Part shown: positions 13,360-20,754 of the stretch, in pieces
How the letters are laid out: each line of letters opens with the position of its first letter
Numbering within the stretch: the first letter of the stretch is position 1
Source of the DNA: Thermacetogenium sp. UBA4966
GTDB lineage: Bacteria; Bacillota; DSM-12270; Thermacetogeniales; Thermacetogeniaceae
Direction of reading: 5' to 3'
Length of the DNA stretch: 24,681 nt
NCBI GenBank assembly: GCA_002397275.1
Contig: DHAA01000078.1
Coordinates: forward strand, 38,408-63,088
Made by a program: the position numbers and the translations under genes
The notes under the pieces: model-generated
The model's input: the letters and a program-made list of their open reading frames with translations, nothing else
Database searches by the model: none
What the model was told of the DNA's origin: nothing

Positions 13360-14898
13360 TTACCAGAGAGAGCGGTCCAAGCAACGGTATTGAATTGCTT
13401 CAGCAAGATTAATTTCTTCAATTCTCGGCGATTCAGCAATGTCGGCGATAGTGCGGGCAATTTTAACAACACGATCCAGCGCTCTCATGCTTAACTTTAG
13501 TTTATGAAAGGCCTGATAAAGTAATTCTTTAGCATTATTATCCAAAGGGCAGTAACGCGGCAAATGGTGATTCTGCATCTCCGCGTTGCAGTTGATCGCG
13601 GCGCCCTGGAAACGCTCCCGCTGCCTTTGACGGGCCTTAGTTATCCTTTTCCCGATCTCCTGTGATGATTCCTCTTTTTTTTCGGCTTTCAGGTCCCTTA
13701 ATTCCAAACGCGGCGCCTCTACATGCATGTCGATGCGATCCAGGATCGGACCTGAAACCCGGCTGCGGTAGCGCTGGGCTTGATGAGGGGTACAGATGCA
13801 CTCCCGCCCGGGATCCCCGAGATGTCCGCAGGGACATGGATTCATACTGGCAGCGAAGATAAATCTCGCCGGGAAGGTAAACGCCCCTGCTGCCCGGGTC
13901 ACTGTGACTATGCCATCCTCCAGCGGTTGCCGCAAGGATTCCAGCACATCCCGGTGGTATTCAGGCAGTTCGTCAAGGAAGAGCACGCCATGCGTGGCAA
14001 AACTGACCTCGCCCGGACGGGGAACCCTCCCCCCGCCGATGATGCTCACCGCGGAGGCGGTATGGTGCGGAGCGCGGAAGGGCCGGGCTCTGATCACCGG
14101 GTGATCCTTGGGCAAGAGGCCGGCGACGCTGTAGATCCTGGTCACCTCCAGGCATTCCTCGCGGCTTAAAGGGGGGAGGATGGAGGGCAGACGCCTCGCT
14201 AAAAGCGTCTTCCCGGCGCCCGGCGGACCGATCATCAGTATATTGTGTCCCCCGGCCGCGGCGATTTCCAGGGCGCGCTTGACCCTTTGCTGTCCCTTCA
14301 CATCGGCAAAATCAAGGTGAGCGGCCGCGCCCGGCTCAGGCTGCAATTCAAAATCCGGGATGTCCGCGGCCGCAGGCAATTCCTTTTCACCGCGGATGTA
14401 GCCGATCATATCGCTTAAATGCCCGGCGCCTTTGGCATCTACCCCCTTGATCAGAGATGCCTCTTCCAGATTGTCATGGGGAACGATAAATATTTTTTGC
14501 GGGTGCTCCTTGCCGATGCTGCCGGCCATAGACAGTATGCCGGGGGATGGGCAGATCGTGCCGTCAAGGGAGAGCTCCCCCACAAAAAGATGCCGAGGAA
14601 TTATTGTTGAGGGAATTTGCCCAGTTGCGGCCAGAATGCCGATAGCTATAGGGAGATCAAAGAGCGATCCCTCTTTGCGCAGATCCGCGGGCGCCAGATT
14701 GACCGTGATCCTCTTCACAGGGAATTCAAACCCTGCGTTGCGAATCGCTCCGCGCACCCGCTCCGTTGCTTCTCTGACCGCGGCGTCAGGCAGCCCGACG
14801 ATATTGAAAGCGGGGAGGCCGCGGGAAACGTCGGCCTCCACCCGCACATAATGCGTCTCCAGACCCAAGCAGCAGCAGCTGTTGACAATGCTCAGCAT
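13360..14898 (-). CDS. comM: YifB/ComM-family Mg-chelatase-like AAA+ ATPase
   Basis: A 512-aa AAA+ protein. ComM in Gram-negative bacteria is a helicase that promotes branch migration during transformation. The N-terminal Lon-protease-like (ChlI) domain contains RGLPAFNIVGLPDAAVREA, RITVNLAPADLRKEGS and FDLPIAIGILAATG. The ATPase has Walker A GPPGAGKT (224-231) and Walker B LFLDE (306-310). A cysteine cluster CPCGHLGDPGRECICT (C355, C357, C367, C369) may bind zinc, and the C-terminal MCM-like lid is present. Start ATG 14898 follows a GGGAGGGAG site. In many bacteria comM is beside dprA and topA; here it precedes a DUF151 gene. Its upstream region is the inverted-repeat element at 14921-15020. 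Confidence 0.93.
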   Translation of the reverse strand: MLSIVNSCCCLGLETHYVRVEADVSRGLPAFNIVGLPDAAVREATERVRGAIRNAGFEFPVKRITVNLAPADLRKEGSLFDLPIAIGILAATGQIPSTIIPRHLFVGELSLDGTICPSPGILSMAGSIGKEHPQKIFIVPHDNLEEASLIKGVDAKGAGHLSDMIGYIRGEKELPAAADIPDFELQPEPGAAAHLDFADVKGQQRVKRALEIAAAGGHNILMIGPPGAGKTLLARRLPSILPPLSREECLEVTRIYSVAGLLPKDHPVIRARPFRAPHHTASAVSIIGGGRVPRPGEVSFATHGVLFLDELPEYHRDVLESLRQPLEDGIVTVTRAAGAFTFPARFIFAASMNPCPCGHLGDPGRECICTPHQAQRYRSRVSGPILDRIDMHVEAPRLELRDLKAEKKEESSQEIGKRITKARQRQRERFQGAAINCNAEMQNHHLPRYCPLDNNAKELLYQAFHKLKLSMRALDRVVKIARTIADIAESPRIEEINLAEAIQYRCLDRSLW

Positions 14899-14920
14899 AG
14901 GACTCTCCCTCCCTCAAACC

Positions 14921-15020
14921 TTAACTACTCATTCTGTGATTGCTTGTTATTTCCTGCCTAATGGAGAAAGTAATTGTCTTTTTGGAGAGAGAGCAAGCAA
15001 TCACAGGGAGAGTTAGTTAA
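14921..15020. repeat. Inverted-repeat element of about 100 bp
   Basis: Perfect 13-base arms CTGTGATTGCTTG (14934-14946) and its complement (14994-15006) enclose 47 bases. The arms extend outward imperfectly to TTAACTA (14921-14927) and TAGTTAA (15014-15020), giving about 26 aligned positions with a few mismatches. It contains no gene. The shape fits a miniature inverted-repeat transposable element, a large hairpin, or a paired regulatory site for comM. I see no obvious target-site duplication and no second copy in this window. The remaining bases 15021-15109 show nothing clear. Confidence 0.55.
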
Positions 15021-15109
15021 CTGGCCAGACCGCGTACAAAAATAAACTGGCGACGGCTATTAATAAACAGGGAAAACGACAGTGCTGCCGCGACCACCGT
15101 AACATAATA

Positions 15110-15799
15110 TCATTCAAACCTGTGAACGCTGATACAGGGATCATCTTTTAAAACATAATATCCCTTTCTCTTGTCGATAATGTTTGCTTCTTTCAATTCC
15201 TTTATTGCCTGCACGATCATGACACGTGAAGAACCTAGCATGTCGGCTAATTCTTGTTGGGTGACTTTGAGGTCTATCAATAGTCCTCCGCCTTCATTTT
15301 TTTGCCCATATTTGCCGGCTAATCTATAAAACAGATTTAATAATCTCTCCTTAACTGTTTGCCTGTTCTCTTCTCCTTGTTTCTGTAAACTTTCGTAACG
15401 TTTTTGGCCTAAGTAACTGATAATCCTCCAGGCAAGCGAGGAGTCCTCTTGAATCAAACTTTTAAATTGTTGCCTGCTAAACGAGCAGACATATGTCTTT
15501 TCCATGGCCACCGCGCTTGATATCTCTTTTTGGTCTTGCAAGAGTGAGACCTCGCCAAGAATTTCCCCGGGACCACAGACATCCAATATTATTTCGTCTC
15601 CATTCTCAGTGTTTTGAACAATCTTGAGCTTACCTAATTTGATAAGGTAAACAGTGTTTACCTCATCGCCCTGACGGAAGAGGTAATCGCCTTTAACAAG
15701 CCTTTTTTTTGCAGTGCAGCTACACAGATTATTAAACTGCCGATTGTCAAGCCCCTGAAATAGTTCTAATTCCTGTAGACAAATTACGCACCGATTCAT
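15110..15799 (-). CDS. Crp/Fnr-family transcriptional regulator with N-terminal cysteine cluster
   Basis: A 229-aa regulator. The cyclic-nucleotide-type sensor barrel (about 14-130) includes GDYLFRQGDEVNTVYLIKLG and CGPGEILGEVSLLQ. A dimerisation helix and a winged helix-turn-helix follow, with VTQQELADMLGSSRVMIVQA and IKELKEANIIDKRKGYYVL. Before the barrel are four cysteines, C4, C7, C26 and C28. Cysteines at the N-terminus suggest a redox or Fe-S/metal sensing role as in FNR, rather than cAMP binding, but spacing differs from E. coli FNR and this is inference. It lies downstream of the DUF1638 and split-barrel genes on the same strand, separated by a terminator and its own promoter. Confidence 0.88.
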   Translation of the reverse strand: MNRCVICLQELELFQGLDNRQFNNLCSCTAKKRLVKGDYLFRQGDEVNTVYLIKLGKLKIVQNTENGDEIILDVCGPGEILGEVSLLQDQKEISSAVAMEKTYVCSFSRQQFKSLIQEDSSLAWRIISYLGQKRYESLQKQGEENRQTVKERLLNLFYRLAGKYGQKNEGGGLLIDLKVTQQELADMLGSSRVMIVQAIKELKEANIIDKRKGYYVLKDDPCISVHRFE

Positions 15800-15836
15800 T
15801 TCCCAACCCCCAAAAGCCGCGTTCTTTAATAAAAAA

Positions 15837-15863
15837 GTTATAGTTTGAACATTGAAATGTCAA
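15837..15863 (-). promoter_or_regulatory. Promoter and possible autoregulatory operator of the Crp/Fnr gene
   Basis: On the minus strand a perfect TTGACA (complement of 15858-15863) is followed 15 bases later by TATAAC (complement of 15837-15842). Within it lies an inverted repeat ACATT-GA-AATGT (15849-15860), flanked by TTGA and TCAA half-sites reminiscent of Crp/Fnr boxes. The 15-base spacing is short for a constitutive promoter. Confidence 0.45.
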
Positions 15864-15876
15864 TATAATAAAAAGA

Positions 15877-15912
15877 AAATCCCGCCTGTCACAAGCGAGA
15901 TTTTTCTTTATG
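15877..15912. terminator. Bidirectional terminator after the split-barrel gene
   Basis: AAATCCCGC (15877-15885) pairs with GCGAGATTT (15895-15903) with one G-T wobble. T-rich tracts flank it on both strands. It lies 14 bases past the end of the minus-strand gene at 15926, where it would stop that transcript. Confidence 0.7.
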
Positions 15913-15925
15913 TGAAAATGTTCTG

Positions 15926-16234
15926 CTACAATAATTCCTCAGCCTTTTCTGCTTTAAACAAAACGTGTTTGTCTTCAATACAAGCCTTGCCTGTCAGCCG
16001 AAATCCTTTAGGGCCGCCTTCTGTCGTGGCAATTAGCACTTGCATTTTACCGTTTGCTCTGATGTTTTGCCGTGTCCTCTCCATCTTGTAAATTTCGAAG
16101 CTGATGGTATCATTTTCTTTTGCTTTACCTTTCGCCACCACAATAGGGTGTGGCTCCCCCTGATCTGATACTGTAACAATAGGGATAAAAGGAACCTTTG
16201 CTACCAGATCTTTGATTTCGTCAGTAAACACCAT
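15926..16234 (-). CDS. Pyridoxamine 5'-phosphate oxidase-like FMN-binding split-barrel protein
   Basis: A 102-aa protein of the flavin-binding split-barrel superfamily, often annotated as a pyridoxamine 5'-phosphate oxidase-family protein. Visible segments are FIPIVTVSDQGEPHPIVVAK, then ISFEIYKMERTRQNIRANGK and the last strand GFRLTGKACI. It is small, about the size of the single-domain FMN-binding members, and probably a dimer. I chose ATG at 16234 (MVFTDEIKDLVAK) because AGGAG lies 9 bases upstream. The GTG at 16243 touches that site. It follows the DUF1638 gene by about 40 bases, so the two probably form one transcript. The reaction is not known. Confidence 0.8.
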   Translation of the reverse strand: MVFTDEIKDLVAKVPFIPIVTVSDQGEPHPIVVAKGKAKENDTISFEIYKMERTRQNIRANGKMQVLIATTEGGPKGFRLTGKACIEDKHVLFKAEKAEELL

Positions 16235-16274
16235 TAATCTCACTCCTTTTAAATAATTTGGATATAGGATCTTA

Positions 16275-16868
16275 CTAGACCGCCGCTTTCTCTAATGCTT
16301 CAAGTATATTTTGTTTAAAAGCGGCAAGGCCAACGTACTCAGTTTCGATTGGTACCTGTGTATAGTCAAAGAAATCCAGCAGGTCTTCGTCTTTGATTTC
16401 TGTAACACCGGTGTCCAGCAGCAGGATCATGTCATAAAAACCAAAATTATGTCTGGCATCTATCTTATCCCAGCCCTGGCCTCTCTTGAAGATATCCTGC
16501 CAGTTCTGAAGCCAGCCAGGAGTAAGGTAAAAAGCCTTGGTGTTTTTTTCTAGCTCTTCTTTACGTTTATGACCCAGGATTAGTTCGATGCAGTTACCTG
16601 GAGAAAATTTTACAACATGATATTGTTTAGCAAATTCGTCAAGCTCAGGGTGACACATAGAACCGAAAAGAAGTATTGTTTTATCTTTAATCGCTTCCTC
16701 AAGCGCGTCAATAATGCCTTTTTTCAGTTGATCATAGTCGACATGCAAACCTGGTGGTAAATAAGTTATTTTGAGATCTCTGCCCAATGTCGATTCCTCA
16801 TTTATTTGTTTCAGCGCCTGCTCCAGCTCTGGTTGGAAGATGCCACAGGCGACGATGTGCAGTTCCAC
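16275..16868 (-). CDS. DUF1638 domain-containing protein
   Basis: A 197-aa protein recognisable as DUF1638. It opens with ELHIVACGIFQPEL, then shows ITYLPPGLHVDYDQLKKGI, ILLFGSMCHPELDEF, FSPGNCIELILG and AFYLTPGWLQNW. Three conserved-looking cysteines (C8, C72, C93) with nearby histidines (H42, H73) suggest metal or corrinoid/heme binding, but that is inference. In methanogens and anaerobic bacteria, as I recall, family members lie near corrinoid-dependent methyltransferase genes; none is in this window. The GTG start at 16868 has GGAGGTGA upstream. The gene is the first of a likely two-gene transcript with the split-barrel protein. Confidence 0.82.
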   Translation of the reverse strand: MELHIVACGIFQPELEQALKQINEESTLGRDLKITYLPPGLHVDYDQLKKGIIDALEEAIKDKTILLFGSMCHPELDEFAKQYHVVKFSPGNCIELILGHKRKEELEKNTKAFYLTPGWLQNWQDIFKRGQGWDKIDARHNFGFYDMILLLDTGVTEIKDEDLLDFFDYTQVPIETEYVGLAAFKQNILEALEKAAV

Positions 16869-16905
16869 TTTACGTTCACCTCCTCTCCGGCAATGTTGTA
16901 GTACT

Positions 16906-16931
16906 ATCTGCTCAGCAGATTAATTGTAGCA
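16906..16931 (-). promoter_or_regulatory. Extended -10 promoter and palindrome upstream of the DUF1638 gene
   Basis: Read on the minus strand, TGCTACAAT (complement of 16923-16931) is an extended -10 box without a clear -35. Just downstream, covering the expected start site, is a near-perfect 15-base palindrome of 7-base arms ATCTGCT (16906-16920). Lack of a -35 plus an operator-like palindrome suggests regulation. The rest of 16932-17045 is AT-rich and shows nothing I can name. Confidence 0.45.
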
Positions 16932-17045
16932 TCTATATAAAAAAGAAAATGTTAAATATTTTACAATATAATAAATATTTTTAAATTGAATTCGGAAAAC
17001 GTTAACGGCGCGGGGGCCTCATTTGTATTGTTACTCATAGGGAAA

Positions 17046-17074
17046 TTGATAAATTAAGCTCATTCAAATAGAAT
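17046..17074 (+). promoter_or_regulatory. Promoter of the response regulator/ABC/kinase operon
   Basis: TTGATA (17046-17051) and TAGAAT (17069-17074) are separated by 17 bases. The start site would be near 17081, giving a leader of about 87 bases before the response regulator gene. Confidence 0.7.
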
Positions 17075-17167
17075 AAGGCTGATGACCGGTATTGCCAAAA
17101 TTGGAACTCATGTTAGGGTTTCTGATCTTTAAAAGGGTCGGTATTCTTTTCGTTGGGAGGAAAAGGG

Positions 17168-17881
17168 ATGACTCCGGCAGATACCAATATATTGCTTGTA
17201 GAAGACGATGAGGATATAAATAGGCTGATAGCAGATATACTGCAGAGACAAGGCTATCAAGTAAGAAGGGCTTTTTTCGGTTCTGAAGCCCAAATGTGCC
17301 TGGAAGCTTTTGATTACGATATTGTTTTATTGGATCTCATGCTGCCGGGTATAGATGGAGAAGATTTGATAGAAGAAGTAAGAAAATCTAAAATTATGCC
17401 TATTATAGTCGTCTCTGCCAAAACTTCGGCAAGCGATAAAATAAACGCCTTGCGCCTGGGCGCCGATGATTTTATCTGCAAGCCCTTTGAAAAACAGGAG
17501 CTGATGGCCAGGATTGAAGCCCAGTTGAGAAGGTATCAAGAATATTCCTCCGTAAAACAAAAAAAGGATAAGCTGGTTTATAAAAACCTGGTTTTATATA
17601 CACAGGCGAGGGAAGCTTATGTCCAGGGCAAAAGTATTGCCTTGACGCAGAGAGAGTTTTCCATTCTGGAGCTCCTAATGAGTAATCCCGCAAAAGTGTT
17701 TACCAGAGCTAATATATATGAATCTGTCTGGAATGAAGGTTTTCTAGGGGACGATAACACTATCAATGTGCATATCAGTAATTTGCGCTCCAAACTCGCT
17801 GCATATGATCAAGGCACCGAATACATCCAGACAGTATGGGGGATTGGCTTTAAGCTAAAAGGCCGGGAAAGCGAGCTTTAG
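17168..17881 (+). CDS. OmpR-family response regulator
   Basis: A 237-aa two-component regulator. The receiver domain has acidic residues E12-D13-D14, phospho-acceptor D56 in VLLDLMLPG, S83 and K105 in CKPF. The C-terminal winged helix has SIALTQREFSILELLMSNPA followed by VFTRANIYESVW, then NTINVHISNLRSKL and IQTVWGIGFKL. ATG 17168 follows GGGAGGAAAAGGG. The frame could extend to a TTG at 17153 but that overlaps the ribosome binding site. It leads the set of ABC ATPase, permease and kinase, an arrangement typical of antimicrobial-peptide sensing and resistance modules, and probably activates them. Confidence 0.93.
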   Translation: MTPADTNILLVEDDEDINRLIADILQRQGYQVRRAFFGSEAQMCLEAFDYDIVLLDLMLPGIDGEDLIEEVRKSKIMPIIVVSAKTSASDKINALRLGADDFICKPFEKQELMARIEAQLRRYQEYSSVKQKKDKLVYKNLVLYTQAREAYVQGKSIALTQREFSILELLMSNPAKVFTRANIYESVWNEGFLGDDNTINVHISNLRSKLAAYDQGTEYIQTVWGIGFKLKGRESEL

Positions 17882-17908
17882 ACTTTCTTAAGATTTACTT
17901 TAGCTTAT

Positions 17909-17953
17909 CTTGTTGATTGTCCCGTACAGTATGATACAGATGCGATCAACAAG
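17909..17953 (+). promoter_or_regulatory. Inverted repeat between the regulator and ABC genes
   Basis: CTTGTTGAT (17909-17917) and ATCAACAAG (17945-17953) are exact complements separated by 27 bases. The right arm ends three bases before the ABC gene's AAGGAGG (17956-17962). It may be an operator for the response regulator or an RNA element affecting translation. I cannot tell which. Confidence 0.45.
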
Positions 17954-17969
17954 GTAAGGAGGTAAAGCC

Positions 17970-18893
17970 ATGTCTGAAATAGTCCTTAGAACCCGTAACT
18001 TAACAAAAAGATACGGCAAAGAATTTGCAGTTAAAGACGTCGGTATGACCGTCAAAAAAGGAGAAATATACGGGTTTATAGGCAAAAACGGCGCCGGCAA
18101 AACAACTTTAATACGACTGGTTACCGGGCTGATCCATAAGACAAGAGGGGATATAGAACTCATGGGGGCTTGCAGTGAAAAGGATTTGCATAGCGCCAGA
18201 ACTATGATAGGCAGCATAGTAGGATTCCCATACTTTTATGGCAATATGACGGCTCGTGAGAATTTGGAGGTCTCTAGACTGGTGAGGAATATCGCCGGGG
18301 AAAAGTGTTTGTATGAGGCCTTAGCCTTGGTCGGGCTGGAGACGACAGGCAAGAAAAAAGTAAAAAGTTTTTCGATGGGCATGAAACAGAGGCTGGGCAT
18401 AGCCAACGCTCTTTTAGGAGATCCCAGGTTTCTGATCCTGGACGAACCGGTAAACGGCCTTGATCCCATCAGTATTGTGGAAATGAGGGAGCTGTTTAAG
18501 AAAGTAAACAGAGAAAAAGAGGTTACTATTTTAATCTCCAGCCATATATTGGAAGAGCTTTCTGCTATCGCCACGGCATACGGCATCATTGACAACGGCC
18601 GTTTGGTGGAAGAGATCAGCGCCGGGGAATTAAGGGAAAAATGCCAGCGGTATATTGAAATAGATGTCATTAAACTACAGAACGCGGTGGTTATTTTGGA
18701 AGAAAAATTTAATATCCGCGATTATGAAGTGCTGCCCAATCATATTATTAGAGTTTTCAGCCACCTGGATGCTGTCGGGGAGATTAACGCTTCTTTGTTA
18801 AAAGAAGGGGTAACCGTTAATCAGATCGGCTTAAAGGGGCAGAATTTAGAGGATTATTTTATCCATGCTATTGGAGGGAACGCTGATGCTTAG
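17970..18893 (+). CDS. ABC transporter ATP-binding protein (BcrA/antimicrobial-peptide type)
   Basis: A 307-aa ATPase with Walker A GKNGAGKTT (38-46), signature SFSMGMKQRLGIANALL and Walker B FLILDEPVNGLDP. The H-loop is ISSHIL. The SMGMKQ signature and the 80-residue C-terminal extension are those of the bacitracin/lantibiotic-export ATPases (BcrA, NatA-like). With the next gene it should form an exporter or immunity complex at the membrane. ATG 17970 follows AAGGAGG. The stop lies inside the permease gene (8-base overlap), implying coupled translation. The actual substrate is unknown. Confidence 0.92.
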   Translation: MSEIVLRTRNLTKRYGKEFAVKDVGMTVKKGEIYGFIGKNGAGKTTLIRLVTGLIHKTRGDIELMGACSEKDLHSARTMIGSIVGFPYFYGNMTARENLEVSRLVRNIAGEKCLYEALALVGLETTGKKKVKSFSMGMKQRLGIANALLGDPRFLILDEPVNGLDPISIVEMRELFKKVNREKEVTILISSHILEELSAIATAYGIIDNGRLVEEISAGELREKCQRYIEIDVIKLQNAVVILEEKFNIRDYEVLPNHIIRVFSHLDAVGEINASLLKEGVTVNQIGLKGQNLEDYFIHAIGGNADA

Positions 18894-19764
18894 ATTAATA
18901 AAAGCAGAGTTTTACAAGCTCTTTAAGAATAAAACCTTTAAAGTCCTAATTGCTTTTATCATGGTGCTTGCTATAGCCGCCGCGGGTTTAATGTTCCTCG
19001 ATTCTTCCGAGGGTTTTATAGGAGATAATGACGGAGCGCCGGAGCAGCAGAACGGTCCCGCGCAAATTCCGTCCGCGGCAGAGGAGAGAGAACCCGCAAT
19101 CAAGCCCGGGGAGTCAGGCATACAATTTGAATCATCCGTCCCTGAGCGCCCTACGGGGAAAGAAACATTTCAAGGCGCCTTTGGCGGCGGCTTACTGGAG
19201 ATATTCTTTGTTGTTTTGACGGCAGCGCTGGTGGTCGGGGAGTATGCCGCGCAGACGATAAAAAATATTTTAGCTTACGGCAACAAAAGAGAGCATTATT
19301 ATCTGGCCAAGTTCATTGCTCTTTGCTGTGGCATGGTGATTATAACAGGGCTCATGGCGGCTGTTCCAACGCTTGCCGTTACGCTTAAATACGGCTGGGG
19401 TGCTCCTTTTAGCTTTGGAGAAGCCGCCTGGGTATTAAAAATATTCTTCTCTAAAACAATAGTAGGGGCTGTGATCCTGAGCATAGTTATGCTCATCGCT
19501 ACCCTCAGCCGGCATTACGGGGCTACCGTCGCTCTAGGTATCGTGCTGTTCACCGTCAGTCCGTCTTTCCTTGGTTTTTTTGTCGGCAAATATGCCTGGT
19601 TTGATAAATTGTATAAATTAACCCCCTTGTATAATTGGCCTGTCATTACCGCGGTCGGGGCCGCTGATTCCCATATATTGACGGCTGTGAAGGTTTCTAT
19701 TCTTTCATTAATTATTCTGCTGGGCATGGGCGTGTTGCTATTTAAAAAACAGGATGTTGCTTAG
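18886..19764 (+). CDS. ABC-2 type permease
   Basis: A 292-aa membrane protein, partner of the preceding ATPase. The N-terminus MLRLIKAEFYKLFKNKTFK is typical of ABC-2 permeases. The first membrane segment (about 19-37) is followed by a polar, proline- and glutamate-rich external loop of about 70 residues. Five further hydrophobic segments include FFVVLTAALVVGEYAAQTI and FIALCCGMVIITGLMAAVP. I chose ATG 18886 because GGAGGG at 18873-18878 is 7 bases upstream; the frame is open further upstream without a ribosome binding site. No catalytic motif is expected. Confidence 0.88.
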   Translation: MLRLIKAEFYKLFKNKTFKVLIAFIMVLAIAAAGLMFLDSSEGFIGDNDGAPEQQNGPAQIPSAAEEREPAIKPGESGIQFESSVPERPTGKETFQGAFGGGLLEIFFVVLTAALVVGEYAAQTIKNILAYGNKREHYYLAKFIALCCGMVIITGLMAAVPTLAVTLKYGWGAPFSFGEAAWVLKIFFSKTIVGAVILSIVMLIATLSRHYGATVALGIVLFTVSPSFLGFFVGKYAWFDKLYKLTPLYNWPVITAVGAADSHILTAVKVSILSLIILLGMGVLLFKKQDVA

Positions 19765-19839
19765 AAGGTATAAGGTTTTCCCTGGAGACTAAGCTGTAGT
19801 CCGGCAGCGCCGTGCGACTTGATAGGAGTGAGTAGAGCC

Positions 19840-20754
19840 ATGTGGGTCATCATACTTTTGTCTCTAATAAATATGGCTTTACTCGCTTATATTTTTAGAT
19901 ATAAAAAAGAGTTGAGCTATATTTCCCGGCAAATGAAGACCAGCAAAGGTAATTTTTATAATATCAGGATGGGGATGCTCAATCATGAGATGGAGGACCT
20001 GGTATCGGGAATTAATGAATTGTACGCATTGAATCAGCGTATAAAAGTAAAAAATAAGAAAAGTGAAGAAGAACTGTGGCAAAGCGTTACCGGACTAACT
20101 CATGATTTAAGAACTCCTCTTACTTCAATAATGGGCTATATAGAGCTTTTAAAGGATGAAAATATAAGTGAGGCTGATCAAGAAAAGTACTTTACGGTAG
20201 TAGAGAAAAGAACAAAGGCGCTCCAGGGTTTAATCTTCGACATATATGAATTATGCAAAATAGAGGGGAACCTTACCTTAAACTACAAGCTTGTTAATTT
20301 AAAAGATATTTTATTGGAAACGATCATTCTTTTTTACAATGATTTTGAAAAAAGGGGTATCCGTCCTGTTATCGACATTGATGAGAGTGTTCCCTCTATA
20401 ATTGTGGATGAAGAAGCCGTGCAGAGGATATTTTTAAACCTGATCGATAATTTGCTTAAACACGCTGAAAAAGATGCGGTTATCTCCCTGAAAGTAGGAA
20501 AGGAACATATCCTCACTCAGTTTAAAAATAGAGTGGAGCATATGCGGGAAGAAGACATGGAGAGGATCTTTGACAGGTTCTATACCGCAAAGGCGGACAG
20601 AAGTGACAAAAACACAGGGTTAGGATTGAGCATTGTTAAAATTTTGGTTGATAAGATGGGTCACAAAGCAGAAGCCGCGCTGCAAGGCAATTTGTTTGTC
20701 GTTTCTATAGAATGGGCTATCAAGCCGCCGCAGGAATACGGTTCCCTCAGCTAA
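19840..20754 (+). CDS. Sensor histidine kinase
   Basis: A 304-aa kinase. Only one hydrophobic segment is visible (residues 1-20, WVIILLSLINMALLAYIF), with no extracellular sensor domain. A coiled-coil-like linker leads to the phospho-acceptor helix LTHDLRTPLTSIMGY (H88). The ATPase domain has the N box NLIDNLLKHAE (N204), F box IFDRFYTA and G box TGLGLSIVK. Such minimal kinases usually sense through a partner transporter, which fits its position after the ABC genes. The start is uncertain: AGGAG lies about 13 bases before ATG 19840, and upstream in-frame TTG 19819 and GTG 19828 exist. Its end overlaps the convergent ABC gene by 8 bases, with no terminator visible. Confidence 0.9.
   Translation: MWVIILLSLINMALLAYIFRYKKELSYISRQMKTSKGNFYNIRMGMLNHEMEDLVSGINELYALNQRIKVKNKKSEEELWQSVTGLTHDLRTPLTSIMGYIELLKDENISEADQEKYFTVVEKRTKALQGLIFDIYELCKIEGNLTLNYKLVNLKDILLETIILFYNDFEKRGIRPVIDIDESVPSIIVDEEAVQRIFLNLIDNLLKHAEKDAVISLKVGKEHILTQFKNRVEHMREEDMERIFDRFYTAKADRSDKNTGLGLSIVKILVDKMGHKAEAALQGNLFVVSIEWAIKPPQEYGSLS

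Noticed and set aside
13662..14851. Several open frames antisense to comM
   Set aside because: They mirror the codon pattern of comM, have no ribosome binding sites and match no family I know.
18361..18400. SMGMKQ signature of the + strand ABC ATPase as a degenerate ABC motif
   Set aside because: This variant is usual in BcrA/NatA-type ATPases.
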